Source: Protea cynaroides
Taxonomy: Eukaryota > Streptophyta > Magnoliopsida > Proteales > Proteaceae
Assembly (NCBI GenBank): GCA_028583415.1
Contig: CM053276.1
Span: forward strand, 10,379,676 to 10,443,675
Direction of reading: 5' to 3'
Length of the DNA: 64,000 bases
Shown: piece after piece, positions 34,486 to 44,584 of the stretch
Numbering within the stretch: position 1 is the first letter of the stretch
Layout of the letters: each line of letters starts with the position of its first letter
Program-made: the position numbers and the translations under genes
Notes under the pieces: generated by a model
What the model saw: only the letters and a program-made list of their open reading frames with translations
Told to the model about the DNA's origin: nothing
The model's database searches: none

Positions 34486-35727
34486 ATGGCTTGGCGTTGG
34501 GGCCTTTTCGTGGGAAAGAACAGACTCTGCAGCTTGCAAACCCTAATTATCTCCTCACTCCCTGCAACACCTTCCTCTCAATTTGGAAACCCTGAGAGTG
34601 CGAGCTTTCTGAGAAACCCCGTTAAACCCTACCTTCTCTTTTTCTGCTCGTCGTTCTCGACCTCATTTATCAGTACAAAGATAAAGAAGAAGAAACGGAA
34701 AAAGAAAGATAGCCCAAGAACAAGACTCGTCCAACACGAATCCACTCGCGTTCAACATTTCGAAGAACTCGTCCAACGCGATATCTTCTTTCGATTCCTC
34801 ACCAGAAGCAAAGAGTTCCTGTCCAAGCAGCCCGAGCACGTTCTCCGCCTTGATGACACCGGCAAGCTCTATCGTGAACTAGGGTTCCCTCGGGGCCGCA
34901 ATGTCATTCGCTCGGTCGAACGCCATCCCTTGATTTTTAAGGCTTATCGCTACACAGATGGTAAAATGTGGTTTGGTTTCAGTGATTTGATGGAGAACTT
35001 ACTCGAGGAGGAGAAATCCATTATGGATCAAATGGAGGAAGATAGGGTTACTAAAGTCCGCAAGCTTCTAATGATGTCGGCGAAGAAACGAATTCCGCTG
35101 AGTAAGATTGACCATTGTCGACTTTTGTTCGGGATTCCTGAAGATTTTAGGGACCGTGTTTCGAAGTATCCAGATTATTTCAGAATTGTGGTTGAGAATG
35201 ATGGAAAGCGGATACTCGAGCTTGCGAATTGGGATCCTGCGTTAGCTGTGAGTGCTTTGGAGAGGGATTTTATTGTAGACGAAGATCGAGTTAAGAAAGC
35301 ATTTAAATTTTCTTTGAGTCATGGGAAATCTTTGGACCTCGATGAGGATGACACGCGGAAGCTGAACTTGGTAACCACGCTTCCGCTGGTTTCTCCCTAC
35401 TCGGATGGTTTGAAGTTGAACCTTTGGTCTCTGGAAGCGGAGAAGTATCGGGTTGGGGTTTTGCATGAGTTCTTGAGTTTGACATTGGAAAAGAGGGCGT
35501 CTATACACCACATAGTGGAATTCAAGGAGGAGTTCAGTCTCACGAAGCACACTTACCAGATGCTTCAGAAACAGCCCAGAGCTTTCTATCTGGCTGGGAC
35601 CGAAATGAACTGGGCTGTATTCTTGAGAGATGCCTACAGGCAAGATTGGGATTTGATCGAGAAGGATCCGCAGGTGCTCTTCAATGAAAAGCTGTATCGT
35701 TATGCTCAAATGAAAGAGATGGAATAG
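34486..35727 (+). CDS. PORR-domain organellar RNA-binding protein, intron-less
   Basis: Plant organelle RNA recognition (PORR, formerly DUF860) proteins bind organellar transcripts and promote group II intron splicing or related processing in mitochondria or plastids. The start MAWRWGLFVGKNR at 34486 is preferred over the in-frame ATG at 34438 because it begins a Ser/Arg/Leu-rich, acid-poor presequence of about 55 residues. The product is 413 aa, usual for the family. After a lysine-rich linker (KIKKKKRKKKD, about residues 62-72) the PORR domain runs from about 90 to the end. It includes the FLTRSKEFLSKQPEHVLRLDD, RHPLIFKAY, LPLSK-like IPLSKI-H-R-LFG-P-DF, YPDYFRIV and KHTYQMLQKQPRAFYLAGTEM-W-VFLRDAY motifs. 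Single exon, as in most PORR genes. The exact orthologue (WTF9, RPD1 or another) is not decided here; mitochondrial targeting is an inference. Confidence 0.9.
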   Translation: MAWRWGLFVGKNRLCSLQTLIISSLPATPSSQFGNPESASFLRNPVKPYLLFFCSSFSTSFISTKIKKKKRKKKDSPRTRLVQHESTRVQHFEELVQRDIFFRFLTRSKEFLSKQPEHVLRLDDTGKLYRELGFPRGRNVIRSVERHPLIFKAYRYTDGKMWFGFSDLMENLLEEEKSIMDQMEEDRVTKVRKLLMMSAKKRIPLSKIDHCRLLFGIPEDFRDRVSKYPDYFRIVVENDGKRILELANWDPALAVSALERDFIVDEDRVKKAFKFSLSHGKSLDLDEDDTRKLNLVTTLPLVSPYSDGLKLNLWSLEAEKYRVGVLHEFLSLTLEKRASIHHIVEFKEEFSLTKHTYQMLQKQPRAFYLAGTEMNWAVFLRDAYRQDWDLIEKDPQVLFNEKLYRYAQMKEME

Positions 35728-36299
35728 ATGCTATTGACAAGGAAGGCTTGTGGGCCTTGGGAAGATTTTGCTTAATGAATCAATTCGAAGAAGAAAAAGA
35801 GGGGAACAAAAGAAAGAAAAAGGAAATGAACGGGCTAGACTCTTGACTAGATCATTGATTTCTGGAGAGCTAATTCAGTGGTCAATACTTCTGACCTGCA
35901 ATAATGGAGTAAATACACCTGCAATAGTGGAGTAAATACACCGAAGCAGGCCCTGGAGTCAGAAGGAAGATGAGGTGGATTGAGCAATGCTTACTGTGAG
36001 AATGAGTCAGGTATTTTGCCAGAACTACTAGCCCTTTTAATATGCAGTTGTTGCATTATATGGGGCGAACCTTTAGTCTTCACCCAGTTTATATTCTTGA
36101 TTTCTGCTCGGGTCTTGGAGATAAATGGCTGTATTTATTCTTGGGTGATCTATTTGTTGTTACATACTAATCTAGTTCTCGTCCAAGTATTTATTTCTGG
36201 AGCGATGAGACCTTTGCAGTTTTGAACTTCTCTAATAAGTGTGGGTTCTCAGTTACTTAAAAATTGCTGATGACAAATGTACTTTTATGATTTTGCCTT
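35728..36299 (+). other. PORR gene 3' flank
   Basis: Follows TAG at 35725-35727. Includes a purine-rich stretch (35785-35830) and a duplicated AATGGAGTAAATACACC/GTGGAGTAAATACACC pair near 35900-35943. No further gene recognised; probably the 3' UTR. Confidence 0.4.
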
Positions 36300-36683
36300 C
36301 ATCAAAATTCATGACATTTGAAACAAGCAGTGTACAGGGTACATGTAGGACAGATAAACACATCAATGATATATTAGTACATACCGTATATAAGGCAAAT
36401 TAGTACATACTGTATATAAGTCAAATTAGTACATACCGTATATAAGTCAAATTAGAAAACAAAAAAGGGCTGAGTTGTGTTGCAACACTTTTCTTGAGAT
36501 TGTATTTATCTCCTATATGGTGCAATGGGTCGTCACAAACCAACCTCCAAAATAAAACAGCTCTAGGAAGCCCAGCCAACAATGTGCACACAATGTGTTG
36601 GATGTCGTAAGAAATCTCGACGGCTAAAGCTAACAGTCTTTTACAAAACGGAATGGGCTTGGTCGATTAAAACAGAGTAGAGA

Positions 36684-36691
<8 letters not shown>

Positions 36692-36724
<33 letters not shown>
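36692..36724. repeat. (GA)n microsatellite in left arm
   Basis: Uninterrupted GA run; its CT counterpart in the right arm is at about 40575-40594. Confidence 0.85.
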
Positions 36725-36728
<4 letters not shown>

Positions 36729-37037
36729 ATCTGATTTCTTAAAGAAATCTGAATTCTGGAATGAGTTGAACTCCTGAATTCGTCATCTTTTATAGAGAGA
36801 AGAATCTGATTTCTTAAAGAAATTTGAATTCTGGAATGATTTGAACTCCTGAATTCGTCATCTTTTATAGGGGACAAGTATCCTTTAATGGGAACCATAG
36901 GATGGGACACGTCCATTTGATTGGACGGCTCAGATGCACCATAATCTAATTATGCCTAGATCAATGGCCCAGATCGTGTCTTTTCATGTGTAGGTGTCTA
37001 TCTATGTATAGATACCTATAAGTATAGGGATACATCC

Positions 37038-37862
37038 TGATGCAGTCCAAGAAGGCAACCAGCCCACATGATCAACACTGTTCACGTGAACAGTACCAAC
37101 AGATTTTTTTGAAATATTTGTTCACTCTTTTGTTATTTCTTTCCTAAAGTTTGTTTTCTAATTTCATTGTTTAGTTAGTTTCCTAATATTTAGGATAGAT
37201 TGTTAGTAGGTTTCAATTATTTGGAAACCAAGTATTTACTTTCCTATTTTCAGATTTAGGACTTTCTTATTTTATTGTTTTAGAGCCTTCCTAAATTATA
37301 AAGGAAGGTTGGTTTTACTAGATTTAGTTCTTTCCTATCTTAACTGTAAGGTTTTAATCCATAAATATGAATAGAAGTAACTGGCGGCAGTTTAGATTTG
37401 GACAAAAAAAAAAAAAAGAGTTAAAACTTTATTTCAGGTTGCGTCTCACAACTTAATTGTTTCTTCTTCCTCTTGATATTCTTATCTTTGTTTTGTTTAC
37501 AATCATTCTACCCTAGTATACGATCCTGAATTCCTGCAGAGGCTATTGAACTTGCTGGTTTGCTGCAATAATCATCAAATACCAACCCAACATCAATTCA
37601 AATCTGGCAGAAAACTGGTACAACAGTTTTTTGACTCTCATAACTTCCTCAGGTTTCAACAGATCCTTATCATCTTTCAGATTGTGTTCATATCTATACT
37701 AAGGAGCCTATAATCCAAATTTCTTGAAGATTTGATGGCCAAATTTTGAGATAAATGATTTTTATTAAATTCTTTCTATTTTCTGTTTTGATTGGACTGT
37801 GAAGATCCTATTGCTAAAGAGGGTTATGTGATTTGTGTTGTGTGGAAACCCTCTTTGCATCA
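37038..37862 (+). repeat. 5' LTR (825 bp) of gag-only element
   Basis: TG...CA ends; contains TATAAATATGAATAG near 37362 as a likely promoter core. Confidence 0.9.
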
Positions 37863-37864
37863 AT

Positions 37865-37876
37865 TGGTATCAGAGC
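37865..37876 (+). other. Primer-binding site TGGTATCAGAGC
   Basis: Exact initiator tRNA-Met PBS, two bases after the 5' LTR. Confidence 0.92.
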
Positions 37877-37960
37877 ATAGCTGAGGAAAGTTCTAACTCT
37901 CCTAATCAATCCAATAACCTCAATGACCTTGTTAATTTGGTTCTCCAACGATTGACCAAA

Positions 37961-38818
37961 ATGGATGCCAAGTTAGATAGCGTGGATGAGAGAATAAGTA
38001 ATTTGGAGGAACGGGATAATCCTAGGTCGGCTAGAGTAGAAGCCCCTAGAAAGGAAGCCCCTAATGCCAACCTAATGCCAAGAAGTATTCTTAGGGCTCC
38101 TCAAAGAGTCCCTAGAGAGGAATACAACAACCCACCCTATGACGACTATGATGAACCTATTCGTTACCAAACCCATAAAGTACGGATGGACCTCAAGGAG
38201 TTTCATGGGAGGCAAGACCCTGAAGCCTTTCAAGATTGGCTGAATGCCTTAGATGACTACTTTGATTGGTTTAGCCTTCCCGAACCTAGAAAGCTGCAAT
38301 TGGCTTGCTCCAAACTAGTGGAGGGTGCTCGTGATTGGTGGGGTAACTATGAGTATAGTCTCATGAGGAGTCATAGAGAACCCACTACTTGGGAGGAAAT
38401 GAAGGAAGAATTGAAAGAAAAATATTTGCCACAATCCTTCCAAAGAAGGTTGCATGACCAGCTGAATAATGTTCGACAAGGCACTATGAGTATGGAAGAT
38501 TATGTCTATCAGTTTGACCAATTGTGTGCACGGTCTGGATCACGGGACAACGATGATCAGATGATATCTTGGTTCCGTTTGGGGCTGCGACCTGAAATTA
38601 GAGAAAAAATGGGAATGATTGATATTGTTAGTTTTAACGACTGTGTTGATAAAGCTTTCCAAGCCGAGGACCTTTTGAAGTCAACACCGAAGGCCACCTC
38701 CAGTTCTTATGAAGTGAAACACCCTACACCAAACAACAAAACCATAGGGACTGCATCTCATGCTACTCTAACGACAGATAAAGGTAAAACTTCCATGGTA
38801 ACAGCTACGGATGTGTAA
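37961..38818 (+). CDS. Retrotransposon gag (Retrotrans_gag family), stops before zinc knuckle
   Basis: The open frame runs from inside the 5' LTR (37835) to TAA at 38816. The first ATG after the PBS is 37961 (MDAKLDSVDERISN); translation from a non-AUG upstream is possible. An N-terminal coiled-coil-like segment is followed by the capsid-like gag block FHGRQDPEAFQDWLNALDDY, KLQLACSKLVEGARDWW and EELKEKYLPQSFQRRLHDQL, with a LRPEIREKM motif, typical of plant Ty3/gypsy gag. The product would be about 285 aa. The frame continues past the TAA into a zinc knuckle (38819-38860). It is otherwise intact, unlike most elements in this window. Confidence 0.88.
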   Translation: MDAKLDSVDERISNLEERDNPRSARVEAPRKEAPNANLMPRSILRAPQRVPREEYNNPPYDDYDEPIRYQTHKVRMDLKEFHGRQDPEAFQDWLNALDDYFDWFSLPEPRKLQLACSKLVEGARDWWGNYEYSLMRSHREPTTWEEMKEELKEKYLPQSFQRRLHDQLNNVRQGTMSMEDYVYQFDQLCARSGSRDNDDQMISWFRLGLRPEIREKMGMIDIVSFNDCVDKAFQAEDLLKSTPKATSSSYEVKHPTPNNKTIGTASHATLTTDKGKTSMVTATDV

Positions 38819-39241
38819 TGCTATCACTGCAATGCATATGGTCACTTTGCTAGAGATTGTCCACAAAAATTAAAGGTAAACTCCATAGTTGCTGCAATTG
38901 AGGTCAATCCAGACACACAGGTATGTGAGTTGCAAAGTGATGACACTCCTGTTCCTAATACGGATGTCACGGATGATAGTGAGGATTCATATGGAATCCA
39001 TAAAATCAGCAGTATGGTTTTGATTGCCCCAAAAGTAGATGTGGATAATTTTGATGCCTTTGCTAAAGCTCCAGAGATTGACAAAGGTGACCACAGTTCT
39101 GATGAAAACCATGGTGTTATGGAGACAATTGCGGAAAATGAAGAATTGAACAAGATAGTCCCCATGAATACCACGATTCTATTTGACTTTCCTCAAGATG
39201 TTGTGCATATTGACTTTGTGATATCGTCTAAATATCTTTAA
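38819..39241 (+). pseudogene. Gag C-terminal part after in-frame TAA: zinc knuckle and acidic tail
   Basis: In the same frame as gag, immediately after TAA 38816-38818, reads a CX2CX4HX4C knuckle (CYHCNAYGHFARDC) and then an acidic tail. The frame remains open to TAA at 39239-39241. In related gag proteins a Lys or Gln codon normally precedes CYHC, so a single substitution to TAA, or stop read-through, would explain the layout. Confidence 0.75.
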
Positions 39242-39377
39242 AAAAGTTGACCCAAAGTGATGGATTTTCTTCCAACATTGCAAGCACAGCCAAAATTTCA
39301 AAATTAGAAGACGTTGCCTACCGAACCCACTGAAATCATTCTTCATCATTATCGAACTTGTTTAAGTGGGGGGGAGT

Positions 39378-40214
39378 TGATGCAGTCCAAGAAGGCAACC
39401 AGCCCACATGGTCAACACTGTTCACGTGAACAGTACCAACAGATTTTTTTGAAATATTTGTTCACTCTTTTGTTATTTCTTTCCTAAAGTTAGTTTCCTA
39501 ATTTCATTGTTTAGTTAGTTTCCTAATATTTATGATAGATTGTTAATAGGTTTCAATTACTAGGAGACCAAGTATTTACTTTCCTATTTTCAGATTTAGG
39601 AATTTCCTATTTTATTATTTTAGAGCCTTCCTAAATTATAAAGGAAGGTTGGTTTTACTGGATTTAGTTCTTTCTTATCTTAACTGTAAGGTTTCAATCT
39701 ATAAATATGAATAGATGTAACTGGCGGCAGTTCAGATTTGGACCAGAAAAAAAAAAGAGTTAAAACTTATTTCTGGATGAGTCTCTCAAGGTTGTGAGAC
39801 TCAACCTAATTGTTTCTTCTTCCTTTTGACATTCTTATCTTTGTTTTGTTTACAATCATTCTATCCTAGTATATGATCCTGAATTCCTGCAGAGACTATT
39901 GAACTTGCTGGTTTGCTGCAATAATCATCAAATACCATCCCAGCATCAATTCAAATCTGGCGGAAAACTGGTACAACAGTTTTTGACTCTCATAACTTCC
40001 TCAGGTTTCAACAGATCCTTATCATCTTTCAGAATGTGTTCATATCTATACTAAGGTGTCTATAATCCAAATTTCATGAAGATTTGATGGCCAGATTTTG
40101 AGATAAATGATTTTTATTAAATTCTTTCTATTTTCTGTTTTGATTGGACTGTGAAGATCCTATTGCAAAAGAGGGTTTTGTGATTTGTGTTGTGTGGAAA
40201 CCCTCTTTGCATCA
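39378..40214 (+). repeat. 3' LTR (837 bp) of gag-only element
   Basis: Starts right after the polypurine tract and ends TTTGCATCA before CATCC. It carries a 20-odd-base expansion (AGGTTGTGAGACTCAACC) relative to the 5' copy near 39790. Confidence 0.9.
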
Positions 40215-41005
40215 CATCCTCTGTAAGAGATGGTTGCTAGGTCAGCCAGCTACACCAATGAGGAAAGAGGTTCAAGGAGCGTTGCTTCACCTGTACTCTA
40301 TAGCGTGGCTTTTCAAACCTAGTGTAGATTCAAGTCGAAAAACATTTGCAACGAAGTTGCTTACATATTCTCATGAGGCTAACAGTCTGATTCCGGTTGA
40401 TCTAGGCATCCTTAGATCAGGGTGCATCTGAGATGTCCAATTAGATGGACGTGTCCCATCCTATGGTTCCTATGAAAGGGTATTTGTCCCCTATAAATAG
40501 AGGCCCTATAAATAGAGGACGAATTCAGGAGTTCAAATCATACCACAATTCAGATTTTTTTAAGAAATCAGATTCTTCTCTCTCTCTCTCTCTCATCAGC
40601 TCTCTACTCTGTTTTAATCGATTGAGCCCATTCCGTTTTGTAAAAGACTGTTAGCCTTAGCCGTCGAGATTTTTTATGACATCCAACACATTGTGTGCTC
40701 ATTGTTGGGTGGGTTTCTTAAAGCTGTTTTATCTTGGAGATTGGTTTGTGGAGACCCATTGCACCATATAGGGGGTAAATAAACCTTAAGGAAAGTGTCG
40801 CTACACGACTTAGCTCTTATTTGTTTTCTAATTTGACTTATATACTATATGTATTAATATCTCAATTTTATTATATGTTTTGAATGTGTATAATCATATG
40901 CTTTGATTTATTAAATTATTATTTATGTCATGTGCTTAAGAATTAGCTTAAACAAATATATCATTGCAGTGTTTATCTGTCCTACACTACAATGTATGTA
41001 TGAAA

Positions 41006-41354
41006 CATGATCCGATTTTGTTTGTTGACATCAATTTGACCATCACACAGGATCTCTTGAATCAGCTTAGGAGATTATCCCACAGAAAATTCCCCCATCT
41101 TATTTTAAGTCAAAATTTAGATGATGGTGAAAAAGCCTTTGGTTTTGATACTTTGATCACATCAATGAGTTGAAGAACAGTTATTTTCATTTTCTTTAAA
41201 TTCTGGTTTCAATTGTGCCTGTTTACAATTTCTTGTCTTAAACTCTGGTTTTAATTAATCTGTCTTGTTTTCCTCTCCTCTCTCTTTAAAGTTGGCGATG
41301 AACTGTTTGCACCAGAATACAAACTTTATTAACTCTCCAATAGGAGGAAGAGCT
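41006..41354. other. Intergenic, 3' flank of the LRR paralogue
   Basis: Probably contains the 3' UTR of the minus-strand LRR gene. A frame at 40964-41173 (plus) with DLLNQLRRLSHRKFPHLIL is unassigned and likely belongs to repeat sequence. Confidence 0.35.
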
Positions 41355-44300
41355 CTAATGGGAAGAAGAAGCATGGGATGATATCCTCCATTCTTTAGTG
41401 TTGTCATAATGAATTCTTCTTTTTGATCTCTGGCTGAATTTTTGTCCGCCAACAGTCTGGCTGCTCAGATGCCAACTGGAAGGTGATTTGCTTTGATTCA
41501 CCATCTTCAGTGCCCTCTTGTGATTGTTCAGTTTAGTGGTAAGAATTGTGGACTTTGTGAAGCTACCGGTGACCACTTCCTGTGTTCTCTGTGGCTTGAT
41601 GGGCTGCTTGTTGAAGTAAACTAGATTCAGGAGGAGTCCAGTAACCACCTTCTGTAGCTGTTCTTTACGGATGTTGCTCTCAATGGGATTCCCCAAGAGG
41701 TTGAGAGCTCGAAGGGAGTTGTAGTTTGCCACTAGCTGGCCAAGTGGTTTGGCCGTGGTTATCTTGTTGAAGCTCAGGTCAATAGCTGTCAGCTTTGAAA
41801 GTCTATGTAGTCCCTCCAAATCGCTAATTTTATTTCCAGCCAGATTGAGTTCTTTGATGAGTGTGCACTTTGACAACCCTGGTACATCTCAAGCAGAGGT
41901 CCTGTTTAGTATAGCAGCATTTATGGTACCTTAGCCACTTCCACATGTAATAAAAAAAGGAGCATCAGAAATGTGTTCCAACTTGTAGAGATGGCTAGAT
42001 CACTTCTGTTGGTGGCGCTCTACTCCTGCTGTTTGTTGGGCAGGGCCCAACCAAATTCATCCTATCCAGTTCAAATTTTTATCTCATGTTTGGTGGGATG
42101 CTTAGGCTTCTGGTTGAGTTTTGTTTTAAAAATCAGGTACCCAACCTTGGGCGGGGTTTGGTTGAGGTCTGAATTTAGTCCAACCAAACCTGAACCTGAT
42201 ATGTTTTTAATTTGGTTTTATGCTAACGTTGGTACTGCGATGGATATGGGTAATCACTTTCCTTTGAATACTTACCTGTAGGTTAGTTTTCTTTGCTACA
42301 GGCGTAGTTATTTTATTTGCAATTTGTGGGTAATCTAACTGTATAAATTTTGTAGTTCTTTTTTTTGGGCTGGTTTCTGCCTGTGAGCATTCTTACTGGA
42401 AGTCTAAAACTACCAGCACTTGTAGACCTAGAGCTGCGGATACTGATAGTACCTCACCAACCCAACCTGATTCCTTATGCTTGGGTTGGGGTGTTGGACT
42501 ACTAAATCTTAACTGGTAACTAATGGTGTGCATCGGGCAGGTTGGGCTGGCTTGGTAGGTGCCCAAGCCCAATCCAAGGACCAAGGGTTAGGTCCTGCCT
42601 GAGCCCCAACCAAGCAGAACTTTTGCAAGCCCACTGCTGGTTGCGGATGGGCTGAGGGTGGGTTTTTTCTTCTTGGATCTATAGCTTTATTCATTGCCAA
42701 TAAGTCTACCCTCTAGAAATTGTTGAATGGAACTTCTTTACCTGTATAAAACTTAAAATTTAAGAAAACTATATTATCCAAAATTTGAAAAAAGTTTTGA
42801 AAAAATCAGTCACAAAAGAAAGAGAAGGAAAATTCAGTACATTATGACTCACTGTCAGGAAAAAAAAATCAGTGCATTATCACTCTTTGTTCTAGGTTTT
42901 GGGGCTGTTGTTGTATAAAGTTCACTTGACAGCTCAGTTGGGCCCAACCCCAAAAAACCAGCGTTGGTTTTGAATTTTAACTCTTGCCTATCCTGACACC
43001 TAAAAAATCTCTTCTACATTGGTTATTAATGGGTTAGGCTTGGGTAGGTGTGGATAATCCACCCAAGTGTCAACTCCTACTAACCGATACAACTTGGCTG
43101 AGTTGCACTCCTTGCACCAGCTATATTTCCTTTAATCCTTTCATAAATGGTGTAGTAATAATTGAATTTCTTGAAGGTGTTGAACCAGTGACTGCCCATG
43201 GTCCAGATACACATTATTTTGAAACCTGACTTGACCGGCTATGTACGGGTTAGACCAAAACGAGATATCAAAATATTTCCTGGTTTTCCAGCTATACCCT
43301 CAGTTTTTATATGTGAACCAACGGTTAATCTTGAAAAAAGTGAATGAGACCCCTAATTTTTTTTTTGGGGGTAGATCCCTAAATGGTTATGTCCAGTTCA
43401 GTTTTAGAAACTATGGACGTATGGAGCTCCTCCAAAGCTGCAGTTTGACCCTTCTTGGGGGTTCTAAGCTGCAACTAAAGATTGTAGAGCACTTTCCAAC
43501 TTGTGGATTTTTCATGATCATATTACCAACAAATGAAGAAAAAAATCAGTCTTGCAGGGAAAGGGACCAGGAACCTAACTTGGTTTAAAGCCAAAACCAT
43601 GGAACAGGATTACTTGCAATACTCACCTTGGCCAATTCGGAAGATGCGGTTGTACCCAAGATTGAGGACTCGTAATCGAGTCAACTCTCTCAGGCCCTCG
43701 ATAGCAGCAACATCATTTCTGGACAAGTCAAGGTTATGTAGACCCTTGGGCAGCATTCCTGGTGTAATGTGGTCTGCAATAAGTAACAAAAACCTTGCAG
43801 TTGGGTTATTTCATATTTTTGTTGATGGCAAAAGTTAAATTTTTTCAGTTGAAGCATTTTGATTTGTTGCTTTACCAATTGAGTTGCCTGACAAGTTGAG
43901 AGTTCGAAGACTGGAGAACTGTGAAATGTTGGGGATAACTTTTAAATCCATGCCTGTGATTTGAGCTACTGTCGAAGAAGCATTTAGATACTGGGTCACA
44001 CTGTTGGCATGTAAAACGTCTGAAATATTGAGACTGCGGTGCAGGTTTGTGTGACTTGGTCTTCTTGAAGATGATCTGCCATTGTCAGGAAGAGGGAGGA
44101 TGGAACACACATGAACAGTGGTTTTGTCCTCAGTTGGAAGAAGGTTTTGAATCTGAAGACTGTTCACCCAGTCAGTGTTTCTAGTCAAGGATGATGACTT
44201 TGGCATAAAAGCAGCTGACTGGATTCTTGTTGAGGATTTTGTGGTGAAAGCAATCGACTGGCTGTGGGGAATTAAAGTCTCAGAAATACCACCATAATAA

Positions 44301-44584
44301 ACATTTTCCCGGTGGGTGTCTTTGTCGTTGCTGTCACTGTTGTTACTGCTGCCTTTATTTCTGAATTCTCTAGTGAATGACTTTGGTGATCCAACCTTTT
44401 CTAACTCTGCACCCATTGTTGGTTCCTGAGTGTTAAAGGAATACCCACCTTTCCTACAAAGCAGCACTACTTTTATGCTCCATAGGTGCTGCAGGTTCTT
44501 CTGGCTCCAGAGGCATAACTTCCACCACAATTGTCTACTCCTAGAAGGGAGAAGTTGGATTGAAGAATGCTTCTTCAGCATCAT
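41355..44584 (-). CDS. SDS22-like leucine-rich-repeat protein, 5'-shortened paralogue
   Basis: Three exons on the minus strand: 44584-43876, 43773-43627, 41878-41355; introns GT/AG, 1380 bases, 459 aa. It starts MMLKKHSSIQLLPSRSRQLWW, aligning with residue 180 or so of the full-length relative at 53250-55458; the last two introns sit at identical positions and the middle exon is 147 bases in both. LRRs: SSLRTLNLSGNSI, KGLHNLDLSRNDV, TRLRVLNLGYNRI, IKELNLAGNKISDLEGLHRL, LTAIDLSFNKI, LRALNLLGNPIESNI. The C-terminal tail is basic and Ser-rich. An in-frame TAA lies just 5' of the ATG, and the first exon and half of the long exon are not found, so it is truncated but otherwise open. TATATG at about 45136 (minus) could serve as a new promoter. 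Related Arabidopsis proteins are labelled outer arm dynein light chain 1-like, misleading since plants lack axonemal dynein. Function unknown. Confidence 0.65.
42523..43079. mobile_element. hAT-like MITE in the LRR paralogue's large intron
   Basis: Left end CTAATGGTGTGCATCGGGC and inverted right end TAGGAGTTGACACTTGGGTGG are degenerate forms of the TAGGGGTGTCAATCGGG terminus. The interior is rich in GGGTTGGG/CCCAACC motifs. It explains much of the 1.75-kb intron (106 bases in the relative). No clean TSD. Confidence 0.45.

Larger units (their letters stand above)
37038..40214 (+). mobile_element. Gag-only LTR retrotransposon (TR-GAG type), 3.18 kb
   Basis: 5' LTR 37038-37862 and 3' LTR 39378-40214, both TGATGCAGTCC...TTTGCATCA, flanked by exact five-base duplications CATCC (37033-37037, 40215-40219). 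A perfect PBS TGGTATCAGAGC lies at 37865-37876, and a polypurine tract GTGGGGGGGAG at about 39366-39376. The 1.5-kb interior codes only for gag with a zinc knuckle: no protease, RT, RNase H or integrase. LTRs differ by roughly 35 substitutions over about 810 aligned bases by eye (about 4 percent), so it is moderately young. Movement would depend on a helper element. Confidence 0.92.
36300..41005. repeat. Long inverted repeat split by a gag-only LTR element
   Basis: The left arm (about 36320-36960) read on the minus strand matches the right arm (about 40425-41000) on the plus strand. Shared blocks include GATGGACGTGTCCCATCCTA, GACGAATTCAGGAGTTCAA, TTTTAATCGA..AGCCCATTCC, GTAAAAGACTGTTAGC, CATCCAACACATTGTGTGC and TAGGACAGATAAACAC. 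The left arm carries an internal 74-base duplication and three 28-base units (TTAGTACATAC(C/T)GTATATAAG) at 36373-36455; the right arm has TATAAATAGAGG at 40494 and 40508. The loop of about 270 bases is cut by the LTR element at 37038-40214. Either one fold-back element or two inserted head-to-head. Confidence 0.75.

Noticed and set aside
35242..35709. 155-codon minus-strand ORF
   Set aside because: Antisense shadow of the PORR coding region.
36300..41005. Cassandra-type TRIM identity for the inverted-repeat family
   Set aside because: No 5S rRNA-like sequence is visible in the arms.
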